From an uncultured Oscillibacter sp. (GTDB lineage: Bacteria; Bacillota; Clostridia; Oscillospirales; Oscillospiraceae): 64,000 nt of DNA. A program made the translations under genes and the position numbers. The stretch lies in NCBI GenBank assembly GCA_900544105.1, contig UQUC01000001.1, forward strand, positions 35,371 through 99,370. Reading direction: 5' to 3'. Of the stretch, positions 1 to 8,479 are shown one piece after another (the first letter of the stretch is position 1; each line of letters begins with the position of its first letter). Under the pieces are notes generated by a model. That model was not told the origin of the DNA, searched no databases, and saw only the letters and a program-made list of their open reading frames with translations.

Positions 1-541
1 TGTTTTCCAGCAGGTCCCGGATACGGTCAGCATATTTGCTCAGACGGAAGAAGTAGGCTTCCTCCTCGGCGTCCACAACGGGGCGGCCGCAGTCGGGGCA
101 GCAGCCGTCCTTCAGCTGGCTCTCCGTCCAGAAGGACTCGCAGGGAGTGCAGTATTTGCCCTTGTAGGTGCCCTTGTAGATGTCGCCCTTGTCGTACATC
201 CGCTTGAAGATCCGCTGGATGGCCTTCACATGGTAATCGTCGGTGGTGCGGATGAAGCGGTCATTGGAGATGTTCATCAGCTTCCACAGATCCCGGACAC
301 CCCGGGGGCCTTCCACGATGCGGTCCACGAACTCCTGGGGAGTGACGCCGGCCTCGTTAGCCTTCTGCTCGATTTTCTGACCATGCTCATCGGTGCCGGT
401 GAGGAACATGACGTCCTCGCCCTTCAGCCGGTGATACCGGGCCAGGGTGTCGGTGGCCACGGTGCAGTAGGTGTGGCCGATGTGCAGCTTATCTGAGGGG
501 TAGTAGATGGGGGTTGTGATATAAAAAGTGTCCTTTTCCAT
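1..541 (-). CDS. metG: Methionyl-tRNA synthetase, N-terminal part (runs off the window)
   Basis: Class I aminoacyl-tRNA synthetase charging tRNA-Met in the cytoplasm. About 180 N-terminal residues are visible. The HIGH nucleotide-binding signature is at residues 20-23 (LHIGHTY), and a zinc-knuckle region follows with paired cysteines (CTPC, CCPDC). The start is the ATG at 541-539, preceded by AGAGGAAC on the minus strand. The 3' end lies beyond base 1. The gene sits directly downstream of a T-box leader, so expression is probably raised when tRNA-Met is uncharged. Identity is certain; only the truncation limits the description. Confidence 0.97.
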   Translation of the reverse strand, partial: MEKDTFYITTPIYYPSDKLHIGHTYCTVATDTLARYHRLKGEDVMFLTGTDEHGQKIEQKANEAGVTPQEFVDRIVEGPRGVRDLWKLMNISNDRFIRTTDDYHVKAIQRIFKRMYDKGDIYKGTYKGKYCTPCESFWTESQLKDGCCPDCGRPVVDAEEEAYFFRLSKYADRIRDLLEN

Positions 542-591
542 ATCCGGTTCCTCTTTTCTTCTTTATGATAAATTTTGAGTGATCGCAAATA

Positions 592-895
592 AAAACGCCG
601 TCCCTGAGCATACGCTCAAGGACGGCGAAGAAAGCCGTGTTACCACCTTGATTCACCCACACCTCGCGGCATGGGCCTCTGCGGGTACAAGCCTGCCGAA
701 ACCGGCACGCGATACCCTGACGCTGTAATGGGCGCACCCATCGCAGCCTGCGCCAAAGCGCTGAGCCGCGCGGCTCCGGGGCCATGTTCTGTCTACCGCA
801 TGGGTCCCTTTTCAGCTGCCGGGACTCTCTGAACCATGCCGCGAGGACGTACTCTCCCCTTCATTGCATTCTCGATTGCACTCACTTATACCATA
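592..895 (-). promoter_or_regulatory. T-box leader with likely AUG (Met) specifier upstream of metG
   Basis: Read on the minus strand, the leader shows the Stem I distal features (AGAGAGT, then CAGCTGAAAAGGGAC). A candidate specifier triplet ATG at 785-783 lies in GAACATGGCC. The T-box/antiterminator AAGGTGGTAACACGGC is at 649-634. A terminator follows: stem CGCCGTCC...GGACGGCG at 627-596, then TTTTTATT. The T-box mechanism is known: uncharged tRNA pairs with specifier and T-box and favours antitermination. The Met specifier assignment is inferred from its position and from the downstream gene. Confidence 0.92.
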
Positions 896-948
896 TTTTA
901 AACGATTAGTCAATCATTCGGCCAAAATATTTCCGATTTCCGCTGTTT

Positions 949-2298
949 TTATTCGCTGCGGTACTTTCCCCGCCATTTTCCGGCAGCATAGTGATAGACC
1001 GACAGGGCGCAGGCCACGGCCCAGCCGATGCCGTAGCTCCAATACATAGCGTCCGGGCCGAAGCGGTTTGCCAGCAGGTACAGGAAGGGGACCCGCAGCA
1101 GGATCACAGAGGCCACCACGTTCACCATGGGATACAGGCTGTCGCCTGCGCCCCGCATGGCGGAGTTCAGTACGAACAGAATGGAAAACAGCACGTAGGG
1201 CGGCATCACACATTGCAGATAGCGGGCGCTGGCGGCGATGACCGCCGGGTCCGGGGAGAAGATCCGGGACAGAGGGACGGACAGCCACACCACAAGGGCG
1301 GAACTGAGAACCGTCCACACAACGGCCATGGTCACGGTGATCCGGACGCCCTGACGGACCCGGTCCTCCCGGCTTGCCCCCATATTCTGCCCCACAAAGG
1401 AGATCACAGCGGTGGCCAGGCTTTGGACCGGCAGGAAGGACAGGGTATCCAGTTTATTGCCCACGTTGAAGCCGGCAGTGAAGGCCTTTCCGTAGCTGTT
1501 GACCTTGGAGAGTACGCCCATGGCGCCCAGGGCCACCAGAGACATCTGGATACCGCTGGGCAGGCCGATGCGGATGATCTCACAGAACAGTTTGCGGTCG
1601 AAGATCCCGTTGAAGGGATGGATGGCCAGCTGCGGGTACTTGCGGTTGATATACCAGATACCGAACAGCCAGCTGCACAATTGGGCGATGACGGTGCCCA
1701 GCGCTACACCCAGCACCCCCAGCGGTACCGCCAGCACCAGTGCCAGATCCAGTAAGATGTTCAAAATCGTGGACACCGCCAGAAACAGCAGTGTGGTGGA
1801 GCTGTTGCCCATGCCCCCTAAAATGCCGGCGTTGAGATTATAGCCGATGCTGCCGACAAGCCCCGCACAGACCACCAGCAGATAGGTTCGGGTCTCTGCC
1901 CAGGCGGCGGGGTCTACCCGTAAAACGGTCATCAGGGGATTCACCAGCAGCAGCGCGGCGGCGGTGATGGGCAGGATGCTGCGGATAAAGGCGGTATACA
2001 GGCTGTCGATGGCGCTCCGGACCCGGTCCGGTCTCCCACCGCCGAAGGCCTGGGCGATGACCACGGTGCCGCCGGTGGCGATGCCGGAGAACAGGGAGGT
2101 GAACAGGAAGATCACCGGAAAGCCAACGCCCACGGCGGCCAAGGCTCCATCGCTGACATAGTTGCCTACTACCCAGCTATCCACCATATTGTAGAACTGC
2201 TGCAAAAAATTGCCTGCCAGCAGCGGCAGGGTAAACATCAGAATATGGCGGTAGGGATTGCCTGCCGTCATATTCCGGATCCCGCTTTCCGTCCCCAC
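949..2298 (-). CDS. MATE family efflux transporter
   Basis: Membrane antiporter of the multidrug and toxic compound extrusion superfamily. About 449 residues form around twelve hydrophobic segments. The N-terminal stretch LPLLAGNFLQQFYNMVDSWV is typical of the bacterial NorM/DinF branch. I chose the GTG at 2298, which has GAGGTG just upstream. A TTG at 2310 and an ATG at 2271 are alternatives, and the family homology begins near the latter. It is a single gene behind the metG T-box, transcribed the same way but apparently separately. The substrate cannot be told from sequence. Confidence 0.88.
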   Translation of the reverse strand: MGTESGIRNMTAGNPYRHILMFTLPLLAGNFLQQFYNMVDSWVVGNYVSDGALAAVGVGFPVIFLFTSLFSGIATGGTVVIAQAFGGGRPDRVRSAIDSLYTAFIRSILPITAAALLLVNPLMTVLRVDPAAWAETRTYLLVVCAGLVGSIGYNLNAGILGGMGNSSTTLLFLAVSTILNILLDLALVLAVPLGVLGVALGTVIAQLCSWLFGIWYINRKYPQLAIHPFNGIFDRKLFCEIIRIGLPSGIQMSLVALGAMGVLSKVNSYGKAFTAGFNVGNKLDTLSFLPVQSLATAVISFVGQNMGASREDRVRQGVRITVTMAVVWTVLSSALVVWLSVPLSRIFSPDPAVIAASARYLQCVMPPYVLFSILFVLNSAMRGAGDSLYPMVNVVASVILLRVPFLYLLANRFGPDAMYWSYGIGWAVACALSVYHYAAGKWRGKYRSE

Positions 2299-2443
2299 GA
2301 TGCACCTCAACTCATAAAATCATTTTATTTTACTGTACTCCTTTTCATCGGAAAGGGCAAGTTGATTTCCCGGCGGAAACCAGGTAAAATAGGGGAAACT
2401 GTCAAAACCGCCACCGGGACCGAGCGGCGGGGAAGGAGCCTCT

Positions 2444-3199
2444 ATGAAACTGGTATCTTGGAATGTCAACGGCCTGCGGGCTTGCCTCGGCAAGGGCTTT
2501 CTGGACTTCTGCGCCTTCGCGGACGCGGATGTGATCTGCTTGCAGGAGACGAAGATGCGCCCGGAGCAGGCGGAATTCGACCTGCCGGGCTATGAGCGCT
2601 ACTGGAACAGCGCAGATAAGGCAGGCTATTCCGGCACCGCCGTGTTCACCCGGCAGACGCCCCTCTCCGTCACCTATGACTTCGGCAAAGAGGTCCACCG
2701 CCACGAGGGACGGGTCATCACGGCGGAATATCCGGAATTCTATCTGGTGTGCTGCTACACGCCCAACTCCAAGGATCAGCTTTCCCGGCTGGACTACCGT
2801 ATGGAGTGGGAGGACGATCTGAGGGACTATCTGATGGAACTGGATCAAACGAAGCCGGTGGTCTACTGCGGGGATCTCAATGTGGCCCATCAGGAGATCG
2901 ACCTGAAAAATCCCAAGTCCAACCGCATGAACCCCGGCTTTTCCGACGAAGAGCGGGCCAAAATGACCCAGCTGTTAGAAAGCGGCTTTACGGATACCTT
3001 CCGATATCTTTATCCGGATAAGACCGGCGCATACTCCTGGTGGAGCTATCGCTTCAACGCCCGGAAGAACAACGCCGGATGGCGCATCGACTATTTTATC
3101 GTCTCCGACCGGCTGAAGGACAAGATCAAAAGCGCCGACATCTGGAGCGAGGTCACGGGCAGCGACCACTGTCCCGTGGTGCTGGAGCTGGACCTCTGA
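2444..3199 (+). CDS. exoA: Exodeoxyribonuclease III / AP endonuclease
   Basis: Metal-dependent 3'-5' exonuclease and apurinic endonuclease of the ExoIII/APE1 family, acting in base excision repair. The 251 residues are full length for the Gram-positive ExoA type. Active-site motifs are all present: WNVNG (Asn7), LQETK (Glu35), YTPNS, GDLNVAH (Asp and Asn) and the terminal GSDHCPV (Asp-His). The start ATG has GGAAGGAG seven bases before it. It converges with gpr, leaving only two bases between the two stop codons. A second, unrelated AP endonuclease (nfo) occurs at 61718. Confidence 0.95.
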   Translation: MKLVSWNVNGLRACLGKGFLDFCAFADADVICLQETKMRPEQAEFDLPGYERYWNSADKAGYSGTAVFTRQTPLSVTYDFGKEVHRHEGRVITAEYPEFYLVCCYTPNSKDQLSRLDYRMEWEDDLRDYLMELDQTKPVVYCGDLNVAHQEIDLKNPKSNRMNPGFSDEERAKMTQLLESGFTDTFRYLYPDKTGAYSWWSYRFNARKNNAGWRIDYFIVSDRLKDKIKSADIWSEVTGSDHCPVVLELDL

Positions 3200-3201
3200 C
3201 C

Positions 3202-4098
3202 CTATGACAGCAGGGCGTTGATCTCCTCGATCTCCAGATCCTGCAAGGCCCAGTTGATGCCGTAGCCGATGACCTTGCCCAGGTCCCGCACCTGCTGGTC
3301 GATGTCCCTTGGCGTGACCATGAGGTTTTCGGGGCGGCTCCGCAGCGTTTCCATATCCGGTTTTGAAAGACCGGATTCCTCCAATAGATCCGCCGCTAAC
3401 GTGGCGGCGTCCACCACCGTAGGGACGCCCACAGCCAGCACTGGTACCCCGAGAGTTTCCAGGTTCAAGGCGGAGCGGTGATTGCCCACGCCGCTGCCGG
3501 GGATGATGCCGGTGTCGCTGAACTGGACGGTACAGCACACCCGCCCCACCCGGCGGGATGCCAACGCATCCACCGCGATGACCACCGACGGATGGAGCCG
3601 GTCCACCAGTCCCCGCACAGCCTCCGCCGATTCCACGCCGGTAGTCCCCAGCACCCCCGGCCGCAGGGCCGCCACCGGGCGGAACCCGGAAAAGTGCTGG
3701 GGCATAGCGTCGATGAGATGACGAGTAATGAGGACGCTGTCCGCTGCCAGCGGGCCAATGGCGTCCGGCGTCATGGCCCGGTTTCCCAGACCAACCACCA
3801 GCACAGAGCCGTTGTCCGGGGTTAGCTCCTTGACCTGCTGACCAACGGCCCGCACCGCCCGGTCAAAAAAACCATCCCCCCGCTGCCAGAAGGCGGTGAG
3901 GTCAAGGGTGCGGTAGCTGCCCGCAGGTTTTCCCAGAGCGGCCTCCCCCTCCTGGTCCAGAATATCCACCCGTGTGACCGGATACCCCTGTATTTTCTTC
4001 TCCGTGGCCCTTACGCCTGCCAGCCGGGTGGTTTTTCCGGCGGATTCCCGCCATAGCTCGTGGGCCTCTACTGCCAAGTCAGTCCGTTTCTTGAACAT
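3202..4098 (-). CDS. gpr: Germination protease GPR (spore-specific)
   Basis: Protease that degrades small acid-soluble proteins when spores germinate. It is made as an inactive zymogen that processes itself near the N-terminus. The N-terminal RTDLAVEA is characteristic, followed by conserved blocks VLVVGLGNRAMTPDAIGPL, TTGVESAE and GSGVGNHR. The start ATG at 4098 follows AGGAGGT; an in-frame extension to 4167 lacks a ribosome site. The length is 298 residues, slightly shorter than the Bacillus enzyme. It is divergent from rpsT, the same neighbourhood as in Bacillus. Its presence implies a sporulating organism. Confidence 0.95.
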   Translation of the reverse strand: MFKKRTDLAVEAHELWRESAGKTTRLAGVRATEKKIQGYPVTRVDILDQEGEAALGKPAGSYRTLDLTAFWQRGDGFFDRAVRAVGQQVKELTPDNGSVLVVGLGNRAMTPDAIGPLAADSVLITRHLIDAMPQHFSGFRPVAALRPGVLGTTGVESAEAVRGLVDRLHPSVVIAVDALASRRVGRVCCTVQFSDTGIIPGSGVGNHRSALNLETLGVPVLAVGVPTVVDAATLAADLLEESGLSKPDMETLRSRPENLMVTPRDIDQQVRDLGKVIGYGINWALQDLEIEEINALLS

Positions 4099-4285
4099 TT
4101 TTGACCTCCTGACACAAAATCTTGTGGTATTAGGGGTAGCTTTTGCGAAGATATTCGCGTTATACAAAAAAATATAGAAATATTAAAAAAAGACTTGCTT
4201 TTTCTGAACTTCTCTGCTAAAATATCATTCTGCACGGTGGAAATTATGAAACCGCGCCAAGAAATGCCAGGAGGAGGTGTTTGGT

Positions 4286-4549
4286 TTGCCGAATATCAAG
4301 TCTGCCAAGAAGCGTGTCCTCATCGGTGAGGTCCGCAACGCGCGCAATAAGGCTACGAAGTCCGATCTGAAGACTGCCATCAAGAAGTTCGAGGCGGCTG
4401 CCGCTGAAGGCAATCGCACCGAGGCCGATGGCGCTTACAAGGTCGCGGTCAAGAAGGTCGATCAGGCTGTCGCTAAGGGCGTTCTGCACAAGAACACGGC
4501 TGCTCACCGCAAGAGCGCTATGACCCTGAAGCTCAACAAGATCGGTTAA
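4286..4549 (+). CDS. rpsT: 30S ribosomal protein S20
   Basis: Small-subunit protein binding 16S rRNA, 87 residues, rich in Lys, Arg and Ala. The N-terminus MPNIKSAKKRVLI matches the family, which fixes the start at the unusual TTG 4286-4288, seven bases after AGGAGGAGGTG. A GTG three codons earlier overlaps the ribosome site and is rejected. A TTG start on rpsT is common and can weaken translation. The gene stands alone between divergent gpr and a strong terminator. Confidence 0.96.
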   Translation: MPNIKSAKKRVLIGEVRNARNKATKSDLKTAIKKFEAAAAEGNRTEADGAYKVAVKKVDQAVAKGVLHKNTAAHRKSAMTLKLNKIG

Positions 4550-4559
4550 TAGGCCAAAC

Positions 4560-4591
4560 AAAAGGACGTCCAACAGGATGTCCTTTTTTGT
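4560..4591 (+). terminator. Rho-independent terminator of rpsT
   Basis: Stem AAAGGACGTCC / GGATGTCCTTT with a short AACA loop, followed by TTTTGTTTT. Confidence 0.9.
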
Positions 4592-4633
4592 TTTACCTTA
4601 AACTGACCTTATAAAATTTTGCAATTCTGAATA

Positions 4634-4661
4634 TTGAGACAATGTCAATGTGGAATATAAT
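4634..4661 (+). promoter_or_regulatory. Sigma-A type promoter for the ECF S component
   Basis: TTGAGA at 4634, a 16-base spacer, and a perfect TATAAT at 4656-4661. It lies 44 bases before the start codon. Confidence 0.7.
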
Positions 4662-4704
4662 GAATACAAGAACAGGCGGTACACGCCGGAACAGGTGAAG
4701 TGCA

Positions 4705-5220
4705 ATGGAAAATCAGAAGGTAAGAAAGTTAGTTCTCAGCGCTCTGATGGCTGCTCTTGTTTATGTAGCTACCAGCATCATTCAGATCCCCTCTCCCGTC
4801 AATGGGTACGTAAATCTGGGCGACTGCTTCGTGTTGCTCTCCGGTTGGCTGTTGGGTCCCTGGTACGGTGCGGCGGCGGCCGGTATCGGCTCCATGCTGG
4901 TGGATCTGCTCAGCGGCTACGGACACTATGTCCCCGGCACCCTGATCATTAAAGGCCTTGACGCTTTGGTGGCAGCGTTGATCTTCCGGGCCTTGGGCCG
5001 CGGAAAGACCGCCATGCTGGTCAGCGGCATCGTGGGGGAGACCATTATGGTTCTGGGCTATTTTGCCTACGCCTCCATGATCCTGGGCAAGGGTTTGGCG
5101 GCGGCTGCCAGCATTCCCGGCAATATCGTTCAGGGGATCGCCGGTATCGCCATCGGTCTTGCGTTGGCTGTGCTGCTGCAAAAGGCAAAGGCGCCCGCGC
5201 TGAGTGGCATGGAACTGTAA
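4705..5220 (+). CDS. ECF transporter S component, riboflavin-type family
   Basis: Substrate-capture membrane subunit of an energy-coupling-factor vitamin importer; the shared EcfA/EcfT energising module is not in the window. The 171 residues form about five to six membrane helices. The conserved family pattern is VNLGDCFVLLSGWLLGP...GIGSMLVDLLSGY...PGTLIIKGL. This resembles the ECF-ribofla_trS group rather than RibU. The start ATG is 44 bases after a good promoter, with a GGTGAAGTG ribosome site. The substrate is unproven. A flavin would suit the apbE operon 2 kb away, but that is inference. Confidence 0.85.
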   Translation: MENQKVRKLVLSALMAALVYVATSIIQIPSPVNGYVNLGDCFVLLSGWLLGPWYGAAAAGIGSMLVDLLSGYGHYVPGTLIIKGLDALVAALIFRALGRGKTAMLVSGIVGETIMVLGYFAYASMILGKGLAAAASIPGNIVQGIAGIAIGLALAVLLQKAKAPALSGMEL

Positions 5221-5227
5221 ACGAAAA

Positions 5228-5272
5228 AATAAGGCGGCCGTGTGAGAAAAATTCTCACACGGCGCCTTGTGC
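5228..5272. terminator. Hairpin after the ECF gene, possible bidirectional terminator
   Basis: GGCNGCCGTGTGAG paired with CTCACACGGCGCC. The oligo-T tract is better on the minus strand (TTATTTTTT), so its function as a plus-strand terminator is uncertain. Confidence 0.5.
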
Positions 5273-5296
5273 GTAAAACAAAAGGGAGGCTTATAT

Positions 5297-5905
5297 ATGG
5301 CAGGAACTACGGTACATACATTGGAAAATCAGCAGCTTTTACAGCAGGTGGAGCGGGAGTCTGCCGCCGCAGCCCGCCAACTGGCGGAGACTGCCCATCT
5401 GCGGAAGGGTCAACTTGTAGTCATTGGATGCAGCACCAGCGAGGTGGTGGGGCATCAGGTGGGAAGTTGGTCCACACCGGAGGTGGCAGACGCCATTTTC
5501 CGGGGCCTTGACAGTGTATTCGGTCCCATGGGGGTCTATATGGCTGCCCAATGCTGCGAGCATTTGAACCGGGCTTTGATCGTGGAATACGAGGCAGTCC
5601 CCGGCGGGGAGATCGTCAACGTGGTGCCCCAGCCCAAGGCGGGTAGTTCCTTCGCTACCGCGGCTTACAAGGCGTTTCGACATCCTGTGGCGCTGGAGGA
5701 GATCCGGGCAGATGCAGGACTGGACATCGGCGGCACCCTCATCGGGATGCACTTGAAAAAGGTGGCGGTTCCGGTGCGGCTGGAACAGGATCACATCGGT
5801 CAGGCCATCGTGCTGGCCGCCCGTGTCCGGCCGAAGTTTATTGGCGGTGACCGGGCCGTTTATGATGAGGCGTTGAAGGAAGGCTATCCCAATTTTGCGG
5901 ATTGA
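5297..5905 (+). CDS. UPF0340 / YwlG-like family protein (TIGR01440)
   Basis: A 202-residue protein of the conserved UPF0340 family, whose function is not established. Signature stretches are LVVIGCSTSEVVGHQVG near residue 41 and AAQCCEHLNRALI near residue 80, followed by VPQPKAGSSFATAAY. The start ATG at 5297 is seven bases after AAAGGGAGG; an in-frame ATG at 5267 lacks a ribosome site. Conserved cysteines and histidines suggest a catalytic or metal-binding role, but none can be assigned. It is monocistronic, followed by a hairpin. Confidence 0.9.
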   Translation: MAGTTVHTLENQQLLQQVERESAAAARQLAETAHLRKGQLVVIGCSTSEVVGHQVGSWSTPEVADAIFRGLDSVFGPMGVYMAAQCCEHLNRALIVEYEAVPGGEIVNVVPQPKAGSSFATAAYKAFRHPVALEEIRADAGLDIGGTLIGMHLKKVAVPVRLEQDHIGQAIVLAARVRPKFIGGDRAVYDEALKEGYPNFAD

Positions 5906-5935
5906 GTGGGCGGTATTCGATCATCCCATAGTGAC

Positions 5936-5978
5936 ACCCCCGGGGAGAAAATCATGTTTTCTCTCCGGGGGGGTCCTC
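5936..5978 (+). terminator. Probable terminator after the UPF0340 gene
   Basis: Stem CCCCCGGGGAGAAAA / TTTTCTCTCCGGGGG with a short loop. The following T tract is weak (GTCCTCTCC). Confidence 0.6.
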
Positions 5979-6050
5979 TCCATTTCACGCTCCGATCTCA
6001 TCGAACTGCAAGAGGGAAATTGTGGGGGACGCGAAAGCGGTTCACCGAGA

Positions 6051-6093
6051 AAAAACAACTCCGGTCCGTACTGGACCGGAGTTGTTTGCTTAC
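6051..6093 (-). terminator. Terminator of the 6097-6837 membrane protein gene
   Basis: Stem AACAACTCCGGTCC / GGACCGGAGTTGTT with a five-base loop. On the minus strand it is followed by TTTTTT. Confidence 0.85.
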
Positions 6094-6096
6094 ACT

Positions 6097-6837
6097 TTAA
6101 AGCTGCTTGACCGTGTAGTAGACAGCCAGGGCAAATACCACAGCTGCCAATGCCCACATAGCGTAGTAGGAGATGCTACCGCCCAGCAAAGAAGCCAGCA
6201 GAGCCAACACGGAAAGGCCGCAGGCCGCATATACCGGCAGCTTATCTGCCTTGGGAGGGAGAAGCTTGTTCAGCTTGCCGTTCTTGGCCAGTACGACCAG
6301 AACTACCAGCAGGACCAGGTAGATCACCACGCAAACCTTGACGGTGGTGCCCACATACATGCTGGAACCATACCGACGCACACCCCACAGCACAAAGAGA
6401 GAGGCGCCCAGCACCGTCAGAGCCAGTGCACATTCCCGGTCATACAGGACCCAGAGGATCCCGAGTAGCATGATGACCGGCACAACGATCGTCATAAAAG
6501 AGAGCGTGGCCATATTCCAGCGGACCAGAGCCGTAGCCGCACCCACAAAGGCGCCTGCCACAGCCAGGATCCAAGCGGCTTTTTGCTTCTTGGCGTTGCC
6601 TCGCAGGACCAGAGCGGCGATCACGCCGACCACCAGCAGTCCCGCGCCGATCCCGGCCAGGATCCAAAGATAACGATCATACCAAGCAAACTTGGTAAAT
6701 TCAGAGGCAGCATTGATATAAAAACGACGCAGGATCAGTAAATACAGCTCCGCTACGCAACCACCAAGGAAAAACTTCATTGCTCCATTCATTGGCTCGT
6801 CCTTTGGAGCGACTTTTTTGTTCGGATTTTTTGCCAT
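6097..6837 (-). CDS. Hypothetical polytopic membrane protein
   Basis: I do not recognise a family. The 246 residues begin with a short basic N-terminus (MAKNPNKKVAPKDE), followed by about seven to eight hydrophobic segments (roughly residues 20-38, 58-80, 86-106, 110-130, 134-150, 162-184, 200-218 and 222-243). No catalytic motif is visible. The ATG start follows CCGGAGG by ten bases. It is monocistronic, with its own terminator, and divergent from apbE. Confidence 0.75.
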   Translation of the reverse strand: MAKNPNKKVAPKDEPMNGAMKFFLGGCVAELYLLILRRFYINAASEFTKFAWYDRYLWILAGIGAGLLVVGVIAALVLRGNAKKQKAAWILAVAGAFVGAATALVRWNMATLSFMTIVVPVIMLLGILWVLYDRECALALTVLGASLFVLWGVRRYGSSMYVGTTVKVCVVIYLVLLVVLVVLAKNGKLNKLLPPKADKLPVYAACGLSVLALLASLLGGSISYYAMWALAAVVFALAVYYTVKQL

Positions 6838-6956
6838 CTATTAAAACCTCCGGGGTTATATTTCCCAAAATGCGGGTGGTCCATTCCGAACCGGTTCCCG
6901 CTGACACACGTTCATAGTATACCAGTCTCTTTTTCAATTTGCAAGGAAAACCTTGA

Positions 6957-6985
6957 TTGCTTTTTTGCAATATTCGCGGTATACT
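6957..6985 (+). promoter_or_regulatory. Promoter of the apbE operon
   Basis: TTGCTT, a 17-base spacer, then TATACT at 6980-6985, about 35 bases before the apbE start. Confidence 0.6.
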
Positions 6986-7019
6986 GAAAAAATCGAATCA
7001 AATTCTAACGGAGGACGCC

Positions 7020-8075
7020 ATGAAACGGTTCTCAATTCTGATACTGACCCTGTGCCTGTGCCTGACAGGTTGTGGAAAACAAACAACGGAGGCTACGGCC
7101 CAGATCTTCGCCATGGACACGGTGATGGAGGTTGCGGCCTATGGCTCCAAGGCGGAGGAAGCCGTCCAAGAAGCGGAGGGACGGATCAAGGCTTTGGAGA
7201 ACCAACTCTCCCGCACAAAGACGGACAGTGAGGTGTCCCGCGTCAACCATAACGGCACAACGCCTAGCACAGGCTTGACTTACGGGATGCGGGCGCTGCT
7301 TCCGGCGGCGCTGGAATACCGGGACGCCACAAATGGCGCGTTCGACATCACCATCGCCCCCGTCATGGACGCGTGGGGCTTCACCGGCGATCAGTTCCGC
7401 GTTCCGGAGCAGTCCGAACTGAATGAGCTGTTAAAGTATGTCAACAGCGATGAGATCCAAGTTCAAGAAGAGCCGTCCTATTCCGTAACGCTGGGGGAGG
7501 GGCAGGCTATCGACTTAGGGGGCATCGCCAAGGGCTATACCTCCGATTTAGTGGAGCAGACCTTCCGGGCCAACGGCATCGAAAGCGGAAAAATTTCTCT
7601 GGGCGGAAATGTGTTCGTGCTGGGCGGCAAGCCCGACGGCTCCGACTGGCGGGTGGGGATCAAGGATCCCCGGAATGAGAGCGGCCTTGCGGCGATCCTG
7701 TCCCTGCGGGACGCCTACGCCATCACCTCCGGCGGCTACGAGCGGTACTTTGAGGAAAACGGAAAAACCTATCACCATATTATTGATCCCGCCACCGGCT
7801 ATCCTGCGGACAGCGGCCTGCTGTCTGTGACGGTGGTGGCGGCGGACAACGGTCCGGACTGGGCTGGCGCGGGAAACGGCACTATGTGCGACGCCTTCTC
7901 CACGGCATTGTTCGTCATGGGAGAGGAAAAGGCACTGGACTTCTGGCGAAATGGTGGGTATAACTTCGATCTGGTGCTGGTGACGGAGGATGGCCGGGTA
8001 GTCGTCACCGCCGGACTGGCGGACCGGTTTGAGGAAGTGAAGGACAGTGGGTACACCTATGAAACGGTTTCCTGA
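7020..8075 (+). CDS. apbE: FAD:protein FMN transferase, lipoprotein
   Basis: Transfers FMN from FAD onto a threonine or serine of secreted or membrane redox proteins; acts outside the membrane. The 351 residues start with a lipoprotein signal and lipobox LTGC (Cys near residue 17). Family motifs follow: AMDTVMEV, AFDITIAPVMDAWGF, IDLGGIAKGY, HHIIDPATGYP, and the flavin/Mg-binding stretch CDAFSTALFVMG. The start at 7020 has CGGAGGAC upstream; the longer ORF from 6957 overlaps the promoter. The stop overlaps the next gene by 17 bases, indicating translational coupling. Its flavinylated target is not in this window. Confidence 0.95.
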   Translation: MKRFSILILTLCLCLTGCGKQTTEATAQIFAMDTVMEVAAYGSKAEEAVQEAEGRIKALENQLSRTKTDSEVSRVNHNGTTPSTGLTYGMRALLPAALEYRDATNGAFDITIAPVMDAWGFTGDQFRVPEQSELNELLKYVNSDEIQVQEEPSYSVTLGEGQAIDLGGIAKGYTSDLVEQTFRANGIESGKISLGGNVFVLGGKPDGSDWRVGIKDPRNESGLAAILSLRDAYAITSGGYERYFEENGKTYHHIIDPATGYPADSGLLSVTVVAADNGPDWAGAGNGTMCDAFSTALFVMGEEKALDFWRNGGYNFDLVLVTEDGRVVVTAGLADRFEEVKDSGYTYETVS

Positions 8076-8469
8076 GCTGAAGCCCAATCTCTGGGACGCC
8101 ACCGTGGTTTTGGCGGTGATCGTGCTGGCGATTCTTTCGGCCCTGACGGTCTGGCGTGGCGGAACCGAAACCGGCGCTCTGACGGCGGTGGTCACCGCTG
8201 ACGGGCAGGAGATCGACCGCTTTGCCCCGGCGGACCTGCTGGACGCGCCCCGCGCCTATTCTTATAACGGCGTGACGCTGACGGTGGCGGCGGAGGAGGA
8301 CGGAAACGGCCTCCGGGTCAGTTCCTCCGACTGTCCCACCCAGGACTGCGTCCACACAGGAACCATTTCCCGCGGCGGGCAGAGCATCGTGTGCCTTCCA
8401 GCCCGGATCGTCATTCAGCTTACCGGCGGCACGACGGACAACAACGATGTGGACATTGTGATCGGTTAG
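8059..8469 (+). CDS. NusG domain II-containing membrane-anchored protein (EetA-like)
   Basis: A 136-residue protein with one N-terminal membrane helix (about residues 14-32) and an outside NusG-II-type beta domain. The conserved cysteine stretch CPTQDCVHTG is typical of this family, followed by IVCLPARIVIQL. The start overlaps the end of apbE; a GTG four codons earlier is also possible. Proteins of this kind form a unit with Gx-transporter proteins and ApbE in the flavin-based extracellular electron transfer locus, where the pair is called EetA/EetB. Function here is inferred from that context. Confidence 0.88.
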   Translation: MKRFPELKPNLWDATVVLAVIVLAILSALTVWRGGTETGALTAVVTADGQEIDRFAPADLLDAPRAYSYNGVTLTVAAEEDGNGLRVSSSDCPTQDCVHTGTISRGGQSIVCLPARIVIQLTGGTTDNNDVDIVIG

Positions 8470-8479
8470 GAGGGAAACT

